DNA of 64,000 bases from an uncultured Ruminococcus sp. (GTDB taxonomy: Bacteria > Bacillota > Clostridia > Oscillospirales > Acutalibacteraceae). The stretch lies in NCBI GenBank assembly GCA_902785355.1, contig CACZYF010000001.1:1-64000 (forward strand). Direction: 5' to 3'. Shown here piece by piece: positions 1-6,956 of the stretch. The number at the start of each line of letters is the position of its first letter. Within the stretch, counting starts at the first letter, position 1. The notes beneath the pieces were generated by a model. The model searched no databases, was not told where the DNA came from, and saw nothing but the letters and a program-made list of their open reading frames with translations. The position numbers and the translations under genes are program-made.

Positions 1-48
1 GAGCAGCACCGGCTGAACAAAAGGTCCTTTTTTAGTACTTCTACTCAT
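1..48 (-). CDS. rpsS: 30S ribosomal protein S19 (N-terminal fragment)
   Basis: Only the first 16 codons lie in the window (MSRSTKKGPFVQPVLL) and the gene runs off the left edge. S19 binds the head of the 30S subunit. The start is the classic S19 N-terminus, the gene follows rplB as in the conserved S10 operon, and the ATG lies 24 nt after the rplB stop with an AAGGAA-type ribosome-binding site. Nothing can be said about the rest of the protein. Confidence 0.93.
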   Translation of the reverse strand, partial: MSRSTKKGPFVQPVLL

Positions 49-72
49 AAATTAAGTTCCTTCCTTTCTGCC

Positions 73-906
73 TTACTTGCTGTTTCTGCGTCTTACGATC
101 AGCTTATCGGAAGACTTGTTGGACTTTCTGGTCTTATAACCCAGAGCCGGCTTACCCCAGGGGGTAACAGGGCCGGGACGACCAACGGGGGACTTACCCT
201 CACCACCGCCGTGCGGATGGTCGTTCGGGTTCATAACGGAACCGCGGACGGTCGGGCGGATACCCATGTTTCTCTTACGGCCGGCTTTACCGATCTTCAC
301 GTTCTCGTGGTCGATGTTGCTGACCTGACCGATGGTGGCCATGCAGGTCTCGGGCACGTTTCTCAACTCGCCGGAGGGCAGTCTTAAGAGCGCGAGGCCG
401 TTTTCCTTAGCCATGAGCTGAGCCATGTTACCTGCTGCGCGGGCAAGCTGAGCGCCGCGGCCGGGATAAAGCTCAACGTTGTGTACAAAAGTACCGGTGG
501 GGATGTTCTTGAGGGGCAGAGCGTTGCCGGGCTTGATATCCGCGGCAGCGCCGGCTACGACCTTGTAGCCGACCTTCAGGCCCTGGGGCGCGATGATGTA
601 CGCCTTGTCGCCGTCCTCATACTCGACCAGCGCGATGAACGCGGAGCGGTTGGGATCGTACTCGATGGTCTTTACGGTGCCTTCTACATCGAACTTCTGT
701 CTCTTGAAATCAATAATACGGTATTTTCTCCTGTTGCCGCCGCCTCTGTGACGAACCGTGATGCGACCGTAGCTGTTACGACCGCTGTTCTTCTTGAGGG
801 GTTCGAGCAAGCTCTTCTCGGGAGCGACCTTAGAAAGTCCGGAGTAATCCGTAACCGACATATTACGTCTGGCGTTAGTTGTCGGCTTATAAACCTTAAT
901 AGCCAT
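73..906 (-). CDS. rplB: 50S ribosomal protein L2
   Basis: L2 is a primary 23S rRNA-binding protein needed for subunit joining and the peptidyl-transferase centre. The 277-aa product has normal length and the family landmarks: N-terminal [14 protein letters not shown], central [11 protein letters not shown], and the C-terminal [18 protein letters not shown] stretch, which includes the His residue tied to peptidyl transfer, then a basic tail ending VRRRNSK. It sits between rplW and rpsS in the S10 operon. The 196-nt spacer from rplW is unusually long for this operon and holds a dispersed repeat (see 1013-1083). Confidence 0.98.
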   Translation of the reverse strand: MAIKVYKPTTNARRNMSVTDYSGLSKVAPEKSLLEPLKKNSGRNSYGRITVRHRGGGNRRKYRIIDFKRQKFDVEGTVKTIEYDPNRSAFIALVEYEDGDKAYIIAPQGLKVGYKVVAGAAADIKPGNALPLKNIPTGTFVHNVELYPGRGAQLARAAGNMAQLMAKENGLALLRLPSGELRNVPETCMATIGQVSNIDHENVKIGKAGRKRNMGIRPTVRGSVMNPNDHPHGGGEGKSPVGRPGPVTPWGKPALGYKTRKSNKSSDKLIVRRRNSK

Positions 907-1012
907 GTTATTTCACTCTCCTCATGATGGCTTTGCGGGATGATGGCGCATCCCATACATTCATGCCTGTGCTTAAAATCAAGTTAAAAGATGTCTGTGT
1001 CACGCTCAGGGT

Positions 1013-1083
1013 ACGGTAACGCCGAACAGGAATCGGGTGCGGACGGAGCCCGCCGTTCACCATTCGCGTTCACCATTCACCGC
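1013..1083 (-). repeat. Dispersed intergenic repeat family A, copy 1 (inside S10 operon)
   Basis: On the minus strand this spacer reads through tandem GTGAATGGTGAACG-type units into a GGCGGGCTCCGTCCGCACC core, whose centre can form a small hairpin. Two close relatives lie at 61445-61530 and 62118-62222. All three share the order: iterated GGTGAACGG units, the hairpin core, then a CACCTGATC or CACCCGATT end. There is no coding potential. This copy separates rplW from rplB. Confidence 0.75.
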
Positions 1084-1102
1084 GAGCAACGCGAGCACAA
1101 GC

Positions 1103-1393
1103 TTACATCATGCCTTCAAAAAACTCGATGGGTTTGCTGTCGGCAGTCAGCTGTACATAAGCCTTCTTCCAGGAACGGGTGTAGCCCTCGAAGCGGCCCT
1201 GTCTCTTCATTTTGCCGCGAACGTGAACGGTGTTCACCTTCTCGACCTTGACCTTGAAGAGCTCTTCTACAGCTCTGGCAACGTCAATCTTAGTAGCGTT
1301 CTTCGCTACCTCGAACACATACTTCTTGGTAGTTACGCCGAGCATCGCTTTCTCAGTGATGATGGGGCGGATAACGATATCCTGTGCAATCAT
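1103..1393 (-). CDS. rplW: 50S ribosomal protein L23
   Basis: L23 lies at the exit of the ribosomal tunnel and docks trigger factor and SRP. The 96-aa product begins [17 protein letters not shown] and has the family signature [20 protein letters not shown], followed by [14 protein letters not shown]. Its ATG overlaps the rplD stop by 4 nt (ATGA), so translation is probably coupled. Confidence 0.97.
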   Translation of the reverse strand: MIAQDIVIRPIITEKAMLGVTTKKYVFEVAKNATKIDVARAVEELFKVKVEKVNTVHVRGKMKRQGRFEGYTRSWKKAYVQLTADSKPIEFFEGMM

Positions 1394-2013
1394 GCGTATA
1401 CCTCCTCGATACTTCTGAGCGCGTCCTGCGCGATAATCAGCTTATCAGCGTTGAGAATGTCATAAACATTCAGCTCGTTGACCTGAGCGGTCTTGACGCC
1501 TGCGATGTTGCGAGCGGACTTGATGACCTTCTCGTCAACCTCGGGGAGCACGATCAGCGCCTTCTTCTCAGAGCCTACGGCAGTGAGCATAGCGGCGATC
1601 TTAGCGGTTTTGATCTCGTCCAGCGCGATCTTGTCGATCACGATGATCTCCTCGGCGCCTGCCTTAGCGGAGAAAGCGGACTTCATAGCCAGTCTGCGAA
1701 CCTTCTTGTTCACGGAGAAGCGATAGTCGCGGGGCTTAGGAGCAAATACGACGCCGCCGTGGTACCACTGGGGAGCGCGTGTCGAACCCTGACGGGCACG
1801 ACCGGTACCCTTCTGTCTCCAGGGCTTTCTGCCGCCGCCGGAAACCTCAGAACGGGTAAGAGCGGACTGGGTGCCCTGACGCTGGTTAGCGAGGTAGCTG
1901 ACCACCATCTGGTGCATGACAGCCGCGTTCGGCTCGATGCCGAAAATCGAATCAGCAAGGTCTACGGTAGAAACCTTCTTGCCCTGCATATCTACGACCT
2001 GTACATTAGGCAT
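1390..2013 (-). CDS. rplD: 50S ribosomal protein L4
   Basis: L4 is an early-assembly 23S rRNA-binding protein with a long loop into the exit tunnel. The 207-aa product has normal length and the conserved loop [19 protein letters not shown]. In E. coli L4 also represses the S10 operon through its leader; whether it does so here is unknown, but this operon does have a long leader (3121-3397). The start follows a GGAGGAA ribosome-binding site 17 nt past the rplC stop. Confidence 0.97.
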   Translation of the reverse strand: MPNVQVVDMQGKKVSTVDLADSIFGIEPNAAVMHQMVVSYLANQRQGTQSALTRSEVSGGGRKPWRQKGTGRARQGSTRAPQWYHGGVVFAPKPRDYRFSVNKKVRRLAMKSAFSAKAGAEEIIVIDKIALDEIKTAKIAAMLTAVGSEKKALIVLPEVDEKVIKSARNIAGVKTAQVNELNVYDILNADKLIIAQDALRSIEEVYA

Positions 2014-2029
2014 GTGATTTCCTCCTTCC

Positions 2030-2662
2030 TTAAGCCTTTACGCTGTCTTTGATGACAACGTAGCCGCCGTTAGCGCCGGGGATGGCGCCCTTGATGGCGA
2101 TGAGGTTATCCTCAGCGTCGATCTTAACGACAGCGAGGTTCTGAACGGTGACCTTCTCAGCGCCCAGGTGACCCGCCATCTTCTTGCCCTTCCAAACGCG
2201 GGAGGGAGAGGAGCAGGCGCCCATGGAACCGCCGTGACGGGCAACAGGACCGGAACCGTGGGTCTCCTTAAGACGACCGAAGTTCCAGCGCTTGATTACG
2301 CCGGCATAGCCTTTACCCTTGCTCTTGCCTGTGACGTCAACCTTGTCACCGGTCTCAAATAAATCTGCCTTGATGACCTGACCCAGCTCGTAAGCTGCGC
2401 AATCATCAAATCTGAATTCCTTCAGAATTCTCTTGGGAGCTACGTCAGCCTTCTTGAAGTGACCCTGCAAAGGCTTGGTAACGTGCTTGGGCTTGATGTC
2501 GCCGAAGCCCATCTGGATGGCGTTGTAGCCATCGGTCTCGACGGTCTTGACCTGTGAAACAACACAGGGACCCGCCTCGACTACGGTTACGGGAACTACT
2601 TTTCCCTTCTCGTCGAAGATCTGTGTCATACCGATCTTCTTGCCGATTAATGCTTTCTGCAT
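2030..2662 (-). CDS. rplC: 50S ribosomal protein L3
   Basis: L3 initiates 50S assembly and reaches the peptidyl-transferase centre. The 210-aa product starts [20 protein letters not shown], the usual L3 N-terminus, and contains [12 protein letters not shown] and the GSIGH-like [20 protein letters not shown] region. The open frame extends upstream, and an ATG at 2683 would add seven residues. I prefer 2662 because it matches the family, although its Shine-Dalgarno (AGGG) is separated from it by a perfect hairpin (2665-2682). Confidence 0.94.
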   Translation of the reverse strand: MQKALIGKKIGMTQIFDEKGKVVPVTVVEAGPCVVSQVKTVETDGYNAIQMGFGDIKPKHVTKPLQGHFKKADVAPKRILKEFRFDDCAAYELGQVIKADLFETGDKVDVTGKSKGKGYAGVIKRWNFGRLKETHGSGPVARHGGSMGACSSPSRVWKGKKMAGHLGAEKVTVQNLAVVKIDAEDNLIAIKGAIPGANGGYVVIKDSVKA

Positions 2663-2664
2663 TC

Positions 2665-2682
2665 TGTCGGCTTTCGCCGACA
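2665..2682 (-). promoter_or_regulatory. GAAA-tetraloop hairpin between Shine-Dalgarno and rplC start
   Basis: The minus strand reads TGTCGGC-GAAA-GCCGACA, a perfect 7-bp stem with a GNRA loop. It lies directly between an AGGG Shine-Dalgarno (2687-2690) and the preferred rplC ATG at 2662. If folded out, AGGG comes to 5 nt from the ATG; unfolded, it is over 20 nt away. An alternative ATG at 2683 lies only 2 nt from AGGG. The structure is seen directly; its role in initiation is inferred. Confidence 0.6.
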
Positions 2683-2763
2683 TGACCCTGTCTGCGTGGT
2701 AGGTTGGGAATGTGATCGATATAATTGTATATCTTGTATTGAGGCACACCGAGTAACTTGATG

Positions 2764-2795
2764 TGCGCTCGGCGGGAGCGAGCCCCGCCCTACAA
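2764..2795 (-). repeat. Dispersed repeat family B copy (rpsJ-rplC spacer)
   Basis: On the minus strand this begins TGTAGGGCGGGGCTCGCTCC and contains a GGCGGG/CCCGCC hairpin. The TGTAGGG(G)CG start recurs at 8694-8710 and, as facing arms, at 57588-57664. This is a small intergenic repeat lodged between two ribosomal-protein genes. Confidence 0.6.
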
Positions 2796-2808
2796 TTAGG
2801 GTTTACAA

Positions 2809-3120
2809 TTATAATTTAATCTCAATCTCAACGCCGGCAGGGAGCTCTAAGCTCATAAGAGCCTCGACTGTCTTGTTGGACGGTCTTAAAATGTCGATAA
2901 GACGCTTGTGAGTTCTCATCTCGAACTGCTCGCGGCTGTCCTTATACTTATGAACAGCACGGAGGATCGTAACGACCTGCTTCTCGGTCGGGAGCGGGAC
3001 GGGACCCGAAACTCTCGCGCCGGTACGCTTCGCGGTAGCGACGATTCTCTCAGCGGACTGATCCACCAGCTGGTGATCGTAACCCTTTAATCTTATCCTG
3101 ATTTTTTCCTTGACTGCCAT
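2809..3120 (-). CDS. rpsJ: 30S ribosomal protein S10
   Basis: S10 is a 30S head protein and, as NusE, a transcription-antitermination partner of NusB. The 103-aa product has normal length: [21 protein letters not shown] at the N-terminus, [11 protein letters not shown] in the middle and [20 protein letters not shown] near the end. It is the first gene of the operon. Its ATG follows an AGGAGGCG ribosome-binding site, and the promoter lies about 280 nt upstream. Confidence 0.97.
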   Translation of the reverse strand: MAVKEKIRIRLKGYDHQLVDQSAERIVATAKRTGARVSGPVPLPTEKQVVTILRAVHKYKDSREQFEMRTHKRLIDILRPSNKTVEALMSLELPAGVEIEIKL

Positions 3121-3397
3121 ATCTTCGCCTCCTAATCATATTGGTTGGGCGCGACATTTCGTTCAAACTTTCAAACACCCGTCCGGGTGTTCCCAGACCA
3201 TCCGTTAAAAAAGCCGATAGCCGCGGTGCGGCAACCGGAGGCGGATGGGAGCGGTATGACATAGCAACCCCAATGTCACAGCAAGCTCAAACTATTCTTT
3301 CGCCCGGTTTAAAATCGGACATACTCCACGGAAAAACCAACGGTAAACGTTGCAACCTCCCGCTTCATCGCATATCTTGTGCAGTCACGCATGGTTG
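3121..3397 (-). promoter_or_regulatory. Long S10-operon leader with attenuator-like hairpin
   Basis: About 270 nt separate the predicted transcript start (near 3391) from rpsJ, and no gene is seen here. On the minus strand, 3207-3238 reads CCGgttGCCGC-acc-GCGGCtatCGG, then C and six T, which looks like an intrinsic terminator inside the leader. A second hairpin, AACACCC-ggac-GGGTGTT, lies at 3174-3191. The layout suggests transcription attenuation of ribosomal-protein synthesis; the regulator (L4 or another) cannot be read from sequence. Confidence 0.55.
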
Positions 3398-3426
3398 ATT
3401 ATACAATAGAATCCCCCAAAACGCAA
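3398..3426 (-). promoter_or_regulatory. Promoter of the S10 operon
   Basis: Minus-strand -35 TTGCGT (3421-3426) and -10 TATAAT with an upstream TG (3398-3403), separated by 17 bp. The perfect -10 and extended TG make this the best promoter candidate for rpsJ onward. Confidence 0.6.
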
Positions 3427-3427
3427 C

Positions 3428-3481
3428 AGATTGCCGAAATTTCGCGATTGAGAAATCTCACGAACTTTCGGCAATCTTTTT
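3428..3481. terminator. Hairpin between lipoprotein gene and S10 promoter
   Basis: The arms AGATTGCCGAAA (3428-3439) and TTTCGGCAATCT (3466-3477) form a perfect 12-bp stem. The T-run is better on the plus strand. On the minus strand it lies just downstream of the 3544-4290 gene and just upstream of the S10 -35 box, so it may insulate the two units. Confidence 0.6.
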
Positions 3482-3543
3482 GTGCATATTATACAATCAA
3501 ACTATATCTTGTGTGTCACTCTATTCCGACTACAAGCCACTTA

Positions 3544-4290
3544 TCACTCGCTGATGCTCAGGTTAATGCTGCCGAGCGTCGCGACGTCCGCGGCGGGGTC
3601 GTACCTCAGGAACACAGAGAGAGAGGTGTTATCGGCAAAATAGTTCAGCTCGATCGAGCAGCCTGTGGAACCGGTGCTGAGGGATACGCCGCTGTTAGGA
3701 TCACCGAGGATCTTGAGAATATCTTCAAAAGAGGTGCCGCTCTTGATACCGTAATAATCGAAGGGCATGGCTTCCGCGGTAAGCTCGTTGTCGCCCGCTA
3801 TCAGATTTAGTCCGGTTATCGCCAGGTCGTCGGCCTTCTGATCAGAACCGGTGTGGTTGTCGATGTCGGCGTTGATCCACTTAGTACCCTTATTCAGCGT
3901 AAAGCCATAAACCGTGTCGGTTTCTATGGTTTCTGCGGGAATTTCACAGGTGAAGCCCATATCCTTGGCCTCCTTGAGGAGCGTCGTTCCAAGCACAAGT
4001 TTCTGCCCGTCAAGAGTAACTTCCTTTCCGATCTCGGCAGCAGGCTGCTCACCGTCGACCATCCACGCACAGTACAGATCCTGACCGTCGGACTCATCCT
4101 GCGTAGAAACCGACATCTTGCTGACATCGATCGAACGCTCGACAAACGAGACCGCCTTATCGTAATTAGAGCGGTTGTCGCTGACGTTAACGGTGCTGTC
4201 ATCGACCTTGACGATATCCTCGGGCTTAGCGCAGGCGCACATGCCGATCATCAGAACGACAGCGAGTAATAATACGCATAATCTTTTCAT
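3544..4290 (-). CDS. Predicted lipoprotein of unknown function
   Basis: A 248-aa protein with an N-terminal signal MKRLCVLLLAVVLMIGMCAC and a lipobox-type cysteine (C18 or C20), so probably anchored on the outer face of the membrane. The C-terminal third (YGIKSGTSFEDILKILGDP) resembles small SmpA/BLIP-like repeats in which a G-x-S/T-x-x-D/E-V/I-L-K-x-L-G-x-P helix precedes a strand; this is a weak resemblance. The start is set by GGAGG 7 nt upstream. I cannot assign a function. Confidence 0.75.
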   Translation of the reverse strand: MKRLCVLLLAVVLMIGMCACAKPEDIVKVDDSTVNVSDNRSNYDKAVSFVERSIDVSKMSVSTQDESDGQDLYCAWMVDGEQPAAEIGKEVTLDGQKLVLGTTLLKEAKDMGFTCEIPAETIETDTVYGFTLNKGTKWINADIDNHTGSDQKADDLAITGLNLIAGDNELTAEAMPFDYYGIKSGTSFEDILKILGDPNSGVSLSTGSTGCSIELNYFADNTSLSVFLRYDPAADVATLGSINLSISE

Positions 4291-4330
4291 TTCAATTCCT
4301 CCATCATTATACATTTTATATTGTATATCA

Positions 4331-5368
4331 TCACAGAGTCTTACGATAAACATAATCGTCCATGAAATATCCGTTGCCGATATCGTTTTTCTCGTCCCGG
4401 ATGCGGACGAAACCCAGCCGTTCATAGACCGCAACGGTCTTATTATGCTTATTGACGTTCAGCTCGATCGCGCTGAGTCCGGCATTCTGCGCTTCATCCA
4501 TCAGATAGTCGAGCATCGTTTTCGCAAAGCCTCTGCCGCGCATATCCGCGCACAGATACCATTTGCTCAGGTACAGCGCGTCGCCGCGGGGATAGAACGC
4601 CATGAAGCCGATATCCTCGCCGTTCGCACGAACAAAAATATAACGGTAGCCGTGGCTGAGCTGGTCACGGATCGCATGCTCGGACTGGAACATCTCGATC
4701 ATATAGTCGTTCTGCGCCTCACCGAGAAGCGGATCGTAGTACTCCTTGATGATCGCGCTCGCGAGAGCGGACATCTCAGCGATCTGCTCATCAGAGCCGT
4801 CGAGCTCATCAAGACTCAACTCCCAACCCTGTAAACAAACCGTCACCGGTGTCACGCCCAGAGCGGGGAGGATCTTTTCTGTCAAGTCAGCAGTCGAGAA
4901 GCGGATGGAAGAGGTGTTCTCACACGGATGACAGCCGAAGCGGTCGTCCTTTAATACATCCTCATCTATCACAAGTTGCACACGGCGGTCATGGTCGTTC
5001 ATCAAGCCCAATACCGAAACGCTGCCCGGATGTACGTCCAGGAATGTCTCCATCGCCTCTTCATCGGCGAAGGAGAGGCGGCTGATGCCCATCTGCTTCG
5101 ACAGCTCCTTGGTCTTGAAGGGCTTGTCGCCGGGCATGATCAACAGGTAGTAATTCGTCTTTTGCCGGTTGCAGAGAAAGAGGTTCTTGCAGATCTTCAC
5201 GTCAAGCACCGCGTCGACCTCGGCACAGACCTCCATCGTCGTCGCCGGCGTATCGGGATGGTCGGTGCGGACGAAATCGATACCGAGATCATCCAGAAAA
5301 CGGTAAGCGCGAGCCTCACGCTCGCTTCTGCCCGTCAGATCGGCAGGCGAGCCACGGAACAATTCCAT
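4331..5368 (-). CDS. YbaK/ProX-type aminoacyl-tRNA deacylase fused to GNAT acetyltransferase
   Basis: A 345-aa two-domain protein. Residues 1 to about 165 match the PrdX/ProX branch of the YbaK family, which removes misattached amino acids (such as alanine) from tRNA-Pro: DFVRTDHPDTPAT, CKNLFLCNRQKTNYYLLIMP and KELSKQMGISRLSFA. Residues about 190-345 are a GNAT N-acetyltransferase with the acetyl-CoA loop ADMRGRGFAKTMLDYLMDEA and the NVNKHNKTVAVYERLGF segment. The start at 5368 has GGGAGG 5 nt upstream. Both domains look intact. That the GNAT acts on an aminoacyl-tRNA or a released amino acid is only inference. Confidence 0.85.
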   Translation of the reverse strand: MELFRGSPADLTGRSEREARAYRFLDDLGIDFVRTDHPDTPATTMEVCAEVDAVLDVKICKNLFLCNRQKTNYYLLIMPGDKPFKTKELSKQMGISRLSFADEEAMETFLDVHPGSVSVLGLMNDHDRRVQLVIDEDVLKDDRFGCHPCENTSSIRFSTADLTEKILPALGVTPVTVCLQGWELSLDELDGSDEQIAEMSALASAIIKEYYDPLLGEAQNDYMIEMFQSEHAIRDQLSHGYRYIFVRANGEDIGFMAFYPRGDALYLSKWYLCADMRGRGFAKTMLDYLMDEAQNAGLSAIELNVNKHNKTVAVYERLGFVRIRDEKNDIGNGYFMDDYVYRKTL

Positions 5369-5402
5369 ATTATCCTCCCAAATCAGTATCTTATCCTTAT
5401 GC

Positions 5403-5431
5403 ATGATACTACAAAATCCCGCGCTTGTCCA
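5403..5431 (-). promoter_or_regulatory. Promoter of the deacylase-GNAT gene
   Basis: Minus-strand TGGACA (5426-5431), 17-bp spacer, TATCAT (5403-5408), ending 34 nt before the start codon. Confidence 0.55.
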
Positions 5432-5485
5432 TATTTTTTCGGTATCAAAATCCGACCTGTACTCGACAAGGGGGTTAAGAGATAC

Positions 5486-6796
5486 TTATGCCTTCTTCTT
5501 TCTGTCCAGCAGAATAGAGATCAGCATGCAGATCAAAAGCAGGAAGGGGTAACTCAGATACGGGATGATCGACATGCTGGAGATACCCGCGAGGCTGCTC
5601 GCAATCAACAGCTGAGCGCCGTAGGGGATGATGCCCTGGAAGATACAGGAGCTGCTGTCGAGCAGAGAAGCAACCTTCTTCGGCTCGACGCCGTATTCAT
5701 GAGAGATCTCCTTTGCGATCGGGGCGGCGATGACGATCGCGACCGTGTTATTGGCTGTCGCGATATCCATAAAGCCCGTCAAGAGGCAGATACCAAGCAT
5801 ACCGCCGCGCTTGCCTTTCGCAAACCTGCGGATAAAGGCGAGGATCGCCTCAAAGCCGCCGTACTCCTTCATCAAGGCGCTGATGGAAGCGACCAGGATC
5901 GTGACGATGATGGTCTCGAACATACCGGAGGTACCGTCGCCCATCGCGGAAAAGGCGGTCGAGAAATTCAGCGTTCCCGCCGCGCCGCCGATCAGGAAGA
6001 ACAGGATGATACCGATACCCAGTACCAAAAAGACGTTCAGTCCCGTCAAAGCGAGGATCAGCACGATAAAGTACGGGATCGCGAGCCATATATTATAGGT
6101 ATAAGAAGCCATCGAGGCGCTCGGGTAATTCAACGCGAGGATCACGAGGACAGCGAGTGTGATCAACGCCGCGGGAAGGGCGATCAGGATATTGGTACGG
6201 AATTTGTCCCTCATCTCGACGCCCTGCGTACGGGTAGCGGCGATGGTAGTATCGGAGATGACCGAGAGATTGTCGCCGAACATCGCGCCGCCTACGACCG
6301 CGCCGACCATCAGCGGCATGCTCATGCCGGTGCTCTTGACGACAGCTGCGGCGATCGGGACAATGACCGTGATCGTGCCCACGCTGGTACCCATCGCCAT
6401 CGAGATCAGGCACGCGATCAGGAACATGCCGGGCAGGGCGAGGTTCCCGGGGATGATACTGAGCAGGAGGTTCGCGGTGTTCTCGGCGCCGCCGGCGGTC
6501 TTGGCAAGTCCGCTGAACGCTCCCGCCATCAGGAAGATGAACAGCATGATGACGATATTATCATCACCGATACCCTTGGCGCAGACAGCGACCTTCTGAT
6601 TAAAGTTCAGGCTGCGGTTCTGGAAGAACGCGACGATCAGCGCGATACCGAACGCGACAACGACGGACATAATGTAAAAACCCATGCCGTCCTCTACCGG
6701 TCGGACATACTCGAAGTAGATTCCGCTGCCCAGATACAGCAGCAGAAAAATGGCGATCGGCAGTAACGCTATGGGTCTTGCTTGAGGCTTTTGCAT
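5486..6796 (-). CDS. nhaC: NhaC-family Na+/H+ antiporter
   Basis: A 436-aa membrane protein with about 11-12 hydrophobic segments. It fits the NhaC/ArsB-NhaD fold by the repeated small-residue helices, the FSGLAKTAGGAENTANLLLS region, the MAMGTSVGTITVIVPIAA stretch and GDNLSVISDTTIAATRTQG, a signature of NhaC proteins. It would exchange cytoplasmic Na+ (or an organic substrate in malate/lactate variants) for protons. It is monocistronic with its own promoter. The exact substrate cannot be read from sequence. Confidence 0.88.
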   Translation of the reverse strand: MQKPQARPIALLPIAIFLLLYLGSGIYFEYVRPVEDGMGFYIMSVVVAFGIALIVAFFQNRSLNFNQKVAVCAKGIGDDNIVIMLFIFLMAGAFSGLAKTAGGAENTANLLLSIIPGNLALPGMFLIACLISMAMGTSVGTITVIVPIAAAVVKSTGMSMPLMVGAVVGGAMFGDNLSVISDTTIAATRTQGVEMRDKFRTNILIALPAALITLAVLVILALNYPSASMASYTYNIWLAIPYFIVLILALTGLNVFLVLGIGIILFFLIGGAAGTLNFSTAFSAMGDGTSGMFETIIVTILVASISALMKEYGGFEAILAFIRRFAKGKRGGMLGICLLTGFMDIATANNTVAIVIAAPIAKEISHEYGVEPKKVASLLDSSSCIFQGIIPYGAQLLIASSLAGISSMSIIPYLSYPFLLLICMLISILLDRKKKA

Positions 6797-6844
6797 GGTA
6801 ATAACTCTTTTCTATGGGTATTTCACTGTAGATACGGCTTTTTC

Positions 6845-6873
6845 ATCATACCAGATTCCCCATGTTTTGTCTA
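6845..6873 (-). promoter_or_regulatory. Promoter of nhaC
   Basis: Minus-strand TAGACA (6868-6873), 17-bp spacer, TATGAT (6845-6850). It is back to back with the plus-strand promoter at 6893-6921. Confidence 0.5.
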
Positions 6874-6892
6874 CCGTATTGTTCAATTATTC

Positions 6893-6921
6893 TTGAAAAT
6901 TTACAGCCGCTGTATTATACT
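6893..6921 (+). promoter_or_regulatory. Promoter of the MutS-like gene
   Basis: TTGAAA (6893-6898), 17-bp spacer, TATACT (6916-6921), 36 nt before the chosen start codon. Confidence 0.55.
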
Positions 6922-6956
6922 TGCTTTATAAAACAATCCAACAGATGGAGGCCGCC

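Noticed and set aside
2663..2749. Extended N-terminus for L3
   Set aside because: Would add about 29 residues with no counterpart in L3 and would read through a hairpin and spacer. The family start at 2662 is preferred.
4976..6766. A 596-codon open frame on the plus strand
   Set aside because: It is antisense to nhaC and its neighbour, is very rich in Asp/Arg/His typical of the complement of a GC-rich membrane gene, and has no ribosome-binding site or family motif.
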